This document shows, in pieces, positions 22,126 through 24,439 of a stretch of DNA of 24,439 nucleotides. The translations under genes and the position numbers were made by a program. A model generated the notes under the pieces. The model saw nothing but the letters and a program-made list of their open reading frames with translations, did no database searches and was not told the origin of the DNA. This DNA is from Planctomycetota bacterium (lineage in GTDB: Bacteria; Planctomycetota; Brocadiia; Brocadiales; Brocadiaceae): positions 1-24,439 of the forward strand of contig JAHFOW010000017.1 in NCBI GenBank assembly GCA_023261465.1, in the 5' to 3' direction. Each line of letters starts with the position of its first letter. Position 1 is the first letter of the stretch.

Positions 22126-22206
22126 TAGGCCTTACGACGACTTAAAATGCACAGGTAGAGACGCAAAATCTTGCGTCTTTACAGTTATTGAAATTCCTAT
22201 GCAATT
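22126..22206. repeat. Extended GTAGAGACGC palindrome unit, copy 4
   Basis: The hairpin is at 22155-22182; one arm has TCTTTAC for TCTCTAC, which keeps a G-U pair in RNA. It is flanked by CGACTTAAAA and ATTGAAATTCCTAT as in copy 3. It ends 13 bases before the dus ATG, so it probably forms the 5' untranslated region of dus if transcribed from further upstream. Confidence 0.85.
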
Positions 22207-22218
22207 AAAACAAATCGC

Positions 22219-23187
22219 ATGAATCCAAGTTTCTTTATTCGAAATATTCCTCTCTACGGAGATTTAATTCTCGCCCCTATGGCAGGTTTCTCGGATGTGC
22301 CATTCCGTCTTATTTGCCGGGAATTTGGTATGCCCATAAGTTATACGGAAGTTATCTCCATGGATGGAATTTTATGGAATAACAAAAAGACGTTTCGCCT
22401 TCTTGACTTCAGACCCGTTGAAAGACCCGTGGTATTTCAAATCCTCGGAAACGATGAGGATAAACTCACCGAGGCATGTCGCATCATAGAACAATTAGGC
22501 CCCGATATCATTGACATTAACATGGGGTGTTCGGTATCAGATATAGCAGGCAAAGGCGCAGGCGCCGGGCTCCTCAAAGACCCGCAGAAAATCGGTCGTA
22601 TTTTTTCTAAACTCACTAAGACTCTGAAGGTTCCTGTAACCGCTAAAATCCGATTGGGGTGGGACAACAAATCCAGAAACTACCTTGATGTGGCACGCAT
22701 CCTTGAGGAAAATGGCGCTGCGCTGATTGCAGTACATGGCAGAACGCGGTCACAGTTCTTCTTTGGAAAGGCCGATTGGGACCCCATAGCCGAGGTCAAG
22801 CAGGCAGTGAAAATCCCTGTCATCGGAAATGGCGATGTCAAATGTATTGCGGATATTGAACGCATGAAAACACTCACCCGCTGCGATGGGGTAATGATCG
22901 GACGTGGATCCATTGGGAATCCCTGGCTATTCCAGTACCGGGACAGAGATCAGGTATCGCATCACGAAAAGTTCCAGCTTATCCAAAAACACCTTGCACT
23001 GATGGTAGAATATTACGGTGAGGAAACAGGCGTGGTACACTTCCGAAAACACGCAGTAAAGTACATTGCCGGTTTGCACAACGCCACAGATCTCCGCTTA
23101 AAACTGGTAAAATGCACTTTTGAACAAGAAATGATTGATCTCTTCGCATCGTATGCAGAACTTATTCAGAAACACGAAGCTGCATAG
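22219..23187 (+). CDS. dus: tRNA-dihydrouridine synthase (DusB-like)
   Basis: This FMN enzyme reduces uridine to dihydrouridine in tRNA. The 322-residue protein has the TIM-barrel start LILAPMAGFSDVPFRLICRE (about 16-35), the motif DIINMGCSVSDIAGKGAGAG-type with Cys104 at the catalytic position, KIRLGWDNKSRN, AVHGRTRSQFF, VIGNGDV and DGVMIGRGSIGNPWLF, all expected for DusB-type proteins. The usual Pro after the catalytic Cys is Ser here (NMGCS), a small deviation. Length is normal. The ATG has no clear ribosome-binding site, and a palindromic repeat ends 13 bases upstream. Some divergent Dus proteins differ in target position; the target site cannot be read from the sequence. Confidence 0.94.
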   Translation: MNPSFFIRNIPLYGDLILAPMAGFSDVPFRLICREFGMPISYTEVISMDGILWNNKKTFRLLDFRPVERPVVFQILGNDEDKLTEACRIIEQLGPDIIDINMGCSVSDIAGKGAGAGLLKDPQKIGRIFSKLTKTLKVPVTAKIRLGWDNKSRNYLDVARILEENGAALIAVHGRTRSQFFFGKADWDPIAEVKQAVKIPVIGNGDVKCIADIERMKTLTRCDGVMIGRGSIGNPWLFQYRDRDQVSHHEKFQLIQKHLALMVEYYGEETGVVHFRKHAVKYIAGLHNATDLRLKLVKCTFEQEMIDLFASYAELIQKHEAA

Positions 23188-23207
23188 AAACTAAAAATGC
23201 GTAATAG

Positions 23208-23236
23208 TTCACCGCAAAGACGCAAAGCTCGCAAAG
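23208..23236. repeat. TTCACCGCAAAGACGCAAAG-type repeat
   Basis: GCAAAG occurs three times with 8-9 base spacing, after TTCACC. It resembles a dispersed non-coding repeat seen in many bacterial genomes, but only one copy is in this window. It lies downstream of dus. Confidence 0.5.
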
Positions 23237-23311
23237 GTATTTTTTATAGAAAGTAATTTAGGCAGGAAGTTTTTTTGACAGGATAAACATAGCGCAGCAA
23301 AGCCGCAACCA

Positions 23312-23346
23312 AATCCCCCTTAGAAAAGGGGGACTAAGGGGGTTGT
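23312..23346. repeat. AATCCCCCTT...AAGGGGG...GGGGGTTGT repeat, copy 2
   Basis: A 35-bp element matching 13387-13421 at 33 of 35 positions, with the same CCCCCTT/AAGGGGG hairpin. It lies between dus and the cbiX-cbiC gene. Confidence 0.85.
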
Positions 23347-23468
23347 TAAAAAAACTTACAAAAAAAAGAAGTTTTTACAGAGCAATACTATAATGTGCAG
23401 GATAAAAAACAAAAATTATCAAACCCTGTACATCCTTTCTCAATATTTTTCACCCAAAAGGATACGGA

Positions 23469-24439
23469 ATGAAAACAGGCGTTATATTAATTTCGCACGG
23501 CAGTAAATTAGGAAGCGGCAATGACGGACTTTTCAAGGTTGCCGAAATGCTCCGGGCAATGAACCGATGGGATATGGTGGAAGCGGCCTTTTTACAACTG
23601 GCGGAACCGGGATTTCCAGAAGTTGTTGACCGTACCGTAGAAAAAGAGGTTGACCGCATCGTTGTCGTGCCGCTCCTCCTCTTTAAAGGTAACCACGTCT
23701 ACAAAGACATTCCAGAGATGATAGCACACGCAAAATCGAAATATCCCCGGGTCGAATTTATCTACGCCAATAATATTGGCGCTGACGAACGCATTGCATT
23801 GATTGCCGCCGATCGTATCAATGACGTGCTGATAGAGAGTCACTATGGAAGTAAACCACGCATTGAGCAACCGCAGGCCATCGTGGACGAAAGCTTCGAT
23901 ATTATTGATCAACTCGTGGACTTAGAGTCAGTACCAGAATTGCACAGACCCATCATCCAGCGTGCCATCCACGCCACGGGCGACACAGAATATGCGTATA
24001 ATCTGGTATTCCACCCAAAGGCCGTCGAAACGGGCGTGCGCGTACTCAAAGACGGGAAAAACATCGTCACCGACGTCACTATGGTAAAGGCAGGCATTAG
24101 CAAGGGTCCTGTGGAAAAATTCGGCGGTAAAATAATTTGTAAAATTTCTGATAAGGAAATAATAGACGAGTCAAAACGTTTGGGTAAAACCCGTGCCATT
24201 ATCGCCATGCAGCAGTCTGTGCGGGAAATGAAAGATGGAATTGTGGCTATTGGCAATGCCCCAACCGCACTCTTTGAACTCATAGACCTGGTTAAAAAGG
24301 GATTAGCACAACCCGCCTTGATAATAGGCATTCCCGTGGGGTTTGTAGGCGCTGTTGAAGCAAAGCACGCCCTTAAAGAAATCTCTATACCTTATATCAC
24401 CAACACCAATCGGAAAGGTGGCAGCGCCGTGGCTGTATC
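23469..24439 (+). CDS. CbiX-CbiC fusion: sirohydrochlorin cobaltochelatase and precorrin-8X methylmutase (runs off window)
   Basis: 323 codons are visible without a stop. Residues 1 to about 120 are a short-form CbiX chelatase that inserts cobalt into sirohydrochlorin. It starts MKTGVILISHGSKLGSGNDG with His10, and the second metal-binding His is at 75 (LLLFKGNHVYKDIP). From about 150 follows CbiC/CobH, which moves a methyl group from C-11 to C-12 to give (cobalt-)precorrin-8X to cobyrinate. Its catalytic His is at 167 (RAIHATGD), followed by VTDVTMVKAGIS, AIGNAPTALFEL and GIPVGFVGAVEAK. Both domains look complete in their key residues. AAAGGA lies 6-7 bases before the ATG. The combination indicates an anaerobic-type cobalamin pathway. 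No cobalamin riboswitch was recognised upstream. Further cobalamin genes probably follow to the right. Confidence 0.92.
   Translation, partial: MKTGVILISHGSKLGSGNDGLFKVAEMLRAMNRWDMVEAAFLQLAEPGFPEVVDRTVEKEVDRIVVVPLLLFKGNHVYKDIPEMIAHAKSKYPRVEFIYANNIGADERIALIAADRINDVLIESHYGSKPRIEQPQAIVDESFDIIDQLVDLESVPELHRPIIQRAIHATGDTEYAYNLVFHPKAVETGVRVLKDGKNIVTDVTMVKAGISKGPVEKFGGKIICKISDKEIIDESKRLGKTRAIIAMQQSVREMKDGIVAIGNAPTALFELIDLVKKGLAQPALIIGIPVGFVGAVEAKHALKEISIPYITNTNRKGGSAVAV

Noticed and set aside
23188..23468. Possible cobalamin riboswitch before cbiX-cbiC
   Set aside because: No B12-box-like sequence was recognised; the region holds two dispersed repeats.
23592..24331. Minus-strand open frames opposite cbiX-cbiC (23592-23912 and 23909-24331)
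   Set aside because: The plus strand carries both chelatase and mutase motifs through the whole region, so these are antisense shadows.

Overview
The window reads as ordinary chromosome of an anaerobic, menaquinone-making bacterium. The gene mix fits a Brocadiales-type (anammox) planctomycete: futalosine-route menaquinone genes (mqnA, mqnC), a UbiE/MenG methyltransferase, an anaerobic-type cobalamin fusion gene (cbiX-cbiC), a bacterial amylo-1,6-glucosidase, secreted Cys-rich and FmdE-like proteins, and many short palindromic dispersed repeats. The assignment is inference from gene content only; no rRNA or hallmark hydrazine gene is present.

Left part (1-4000), minus strand: a type I restriction-modification locus, read as hsdM (1866-3959), a DUF433/DUF5615 toxin-antitoxin-like pair (1117-1733), and the 5' part of hsdS (1-542, running off the window). 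The space between hsdM and hsdS is a scrapyard. It holds two separate broken DUF1016 (YhcG-type PDDEXK nuclease) fragments, an MITE-like element, and what looks like a second copy of the hsdM 3' end fused by an ATGA overlap to hsdS. hsdM itself carries a dispersed palindromic repeat inserted in frame.

4002-6607, minus: mqnA and mqnC (overlapping) and radC, closely spaced ahead of hsdM. 6742-7923: a secreted FmdE-like protein and a small secreted Cys/His-rich TRASH-like protein, convergent, with a palindromic repeat between them. 8128-10435, minus: a PAS-GGDEF diguanylate cyclase directly downstream of a zinc-ribbon/TPR/FGE-fold lipoprotein. 10524-15585, minus: valS with a hairpin terminator, and a large fusion protein (DUF362, membrane segment, ChaN, PDZ).

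15764-20680, plus: glycogen debranching enzyme, a 577-bp repeat-rich gap, a SplB-like radical SAM protein, then rpiB and gnd as a two-gene pentose-phosphate unit. 20986-21921, minus: tRNA-Gln(CTG) and menG. 22219-24439, plus: a dus tRNA-dihydrouridine synthase and the start of a cbiX-cbiC fusion gene cut by the window edge.

Most genes are core metabolism. The least ordinary parts are the decayed hsdM-hsdS interval with its embedded DUF433/DUF5615 pair, the DUF362-ChaN-PDZ fusion, the FGE-fold lipoprotein lacking active-site cysteines, and the network of short hairpin repeats. I found no CRISPR array, insertion-sequence transposase, prophage or clear riboswitch, and nothing I would claim as a proven new system.
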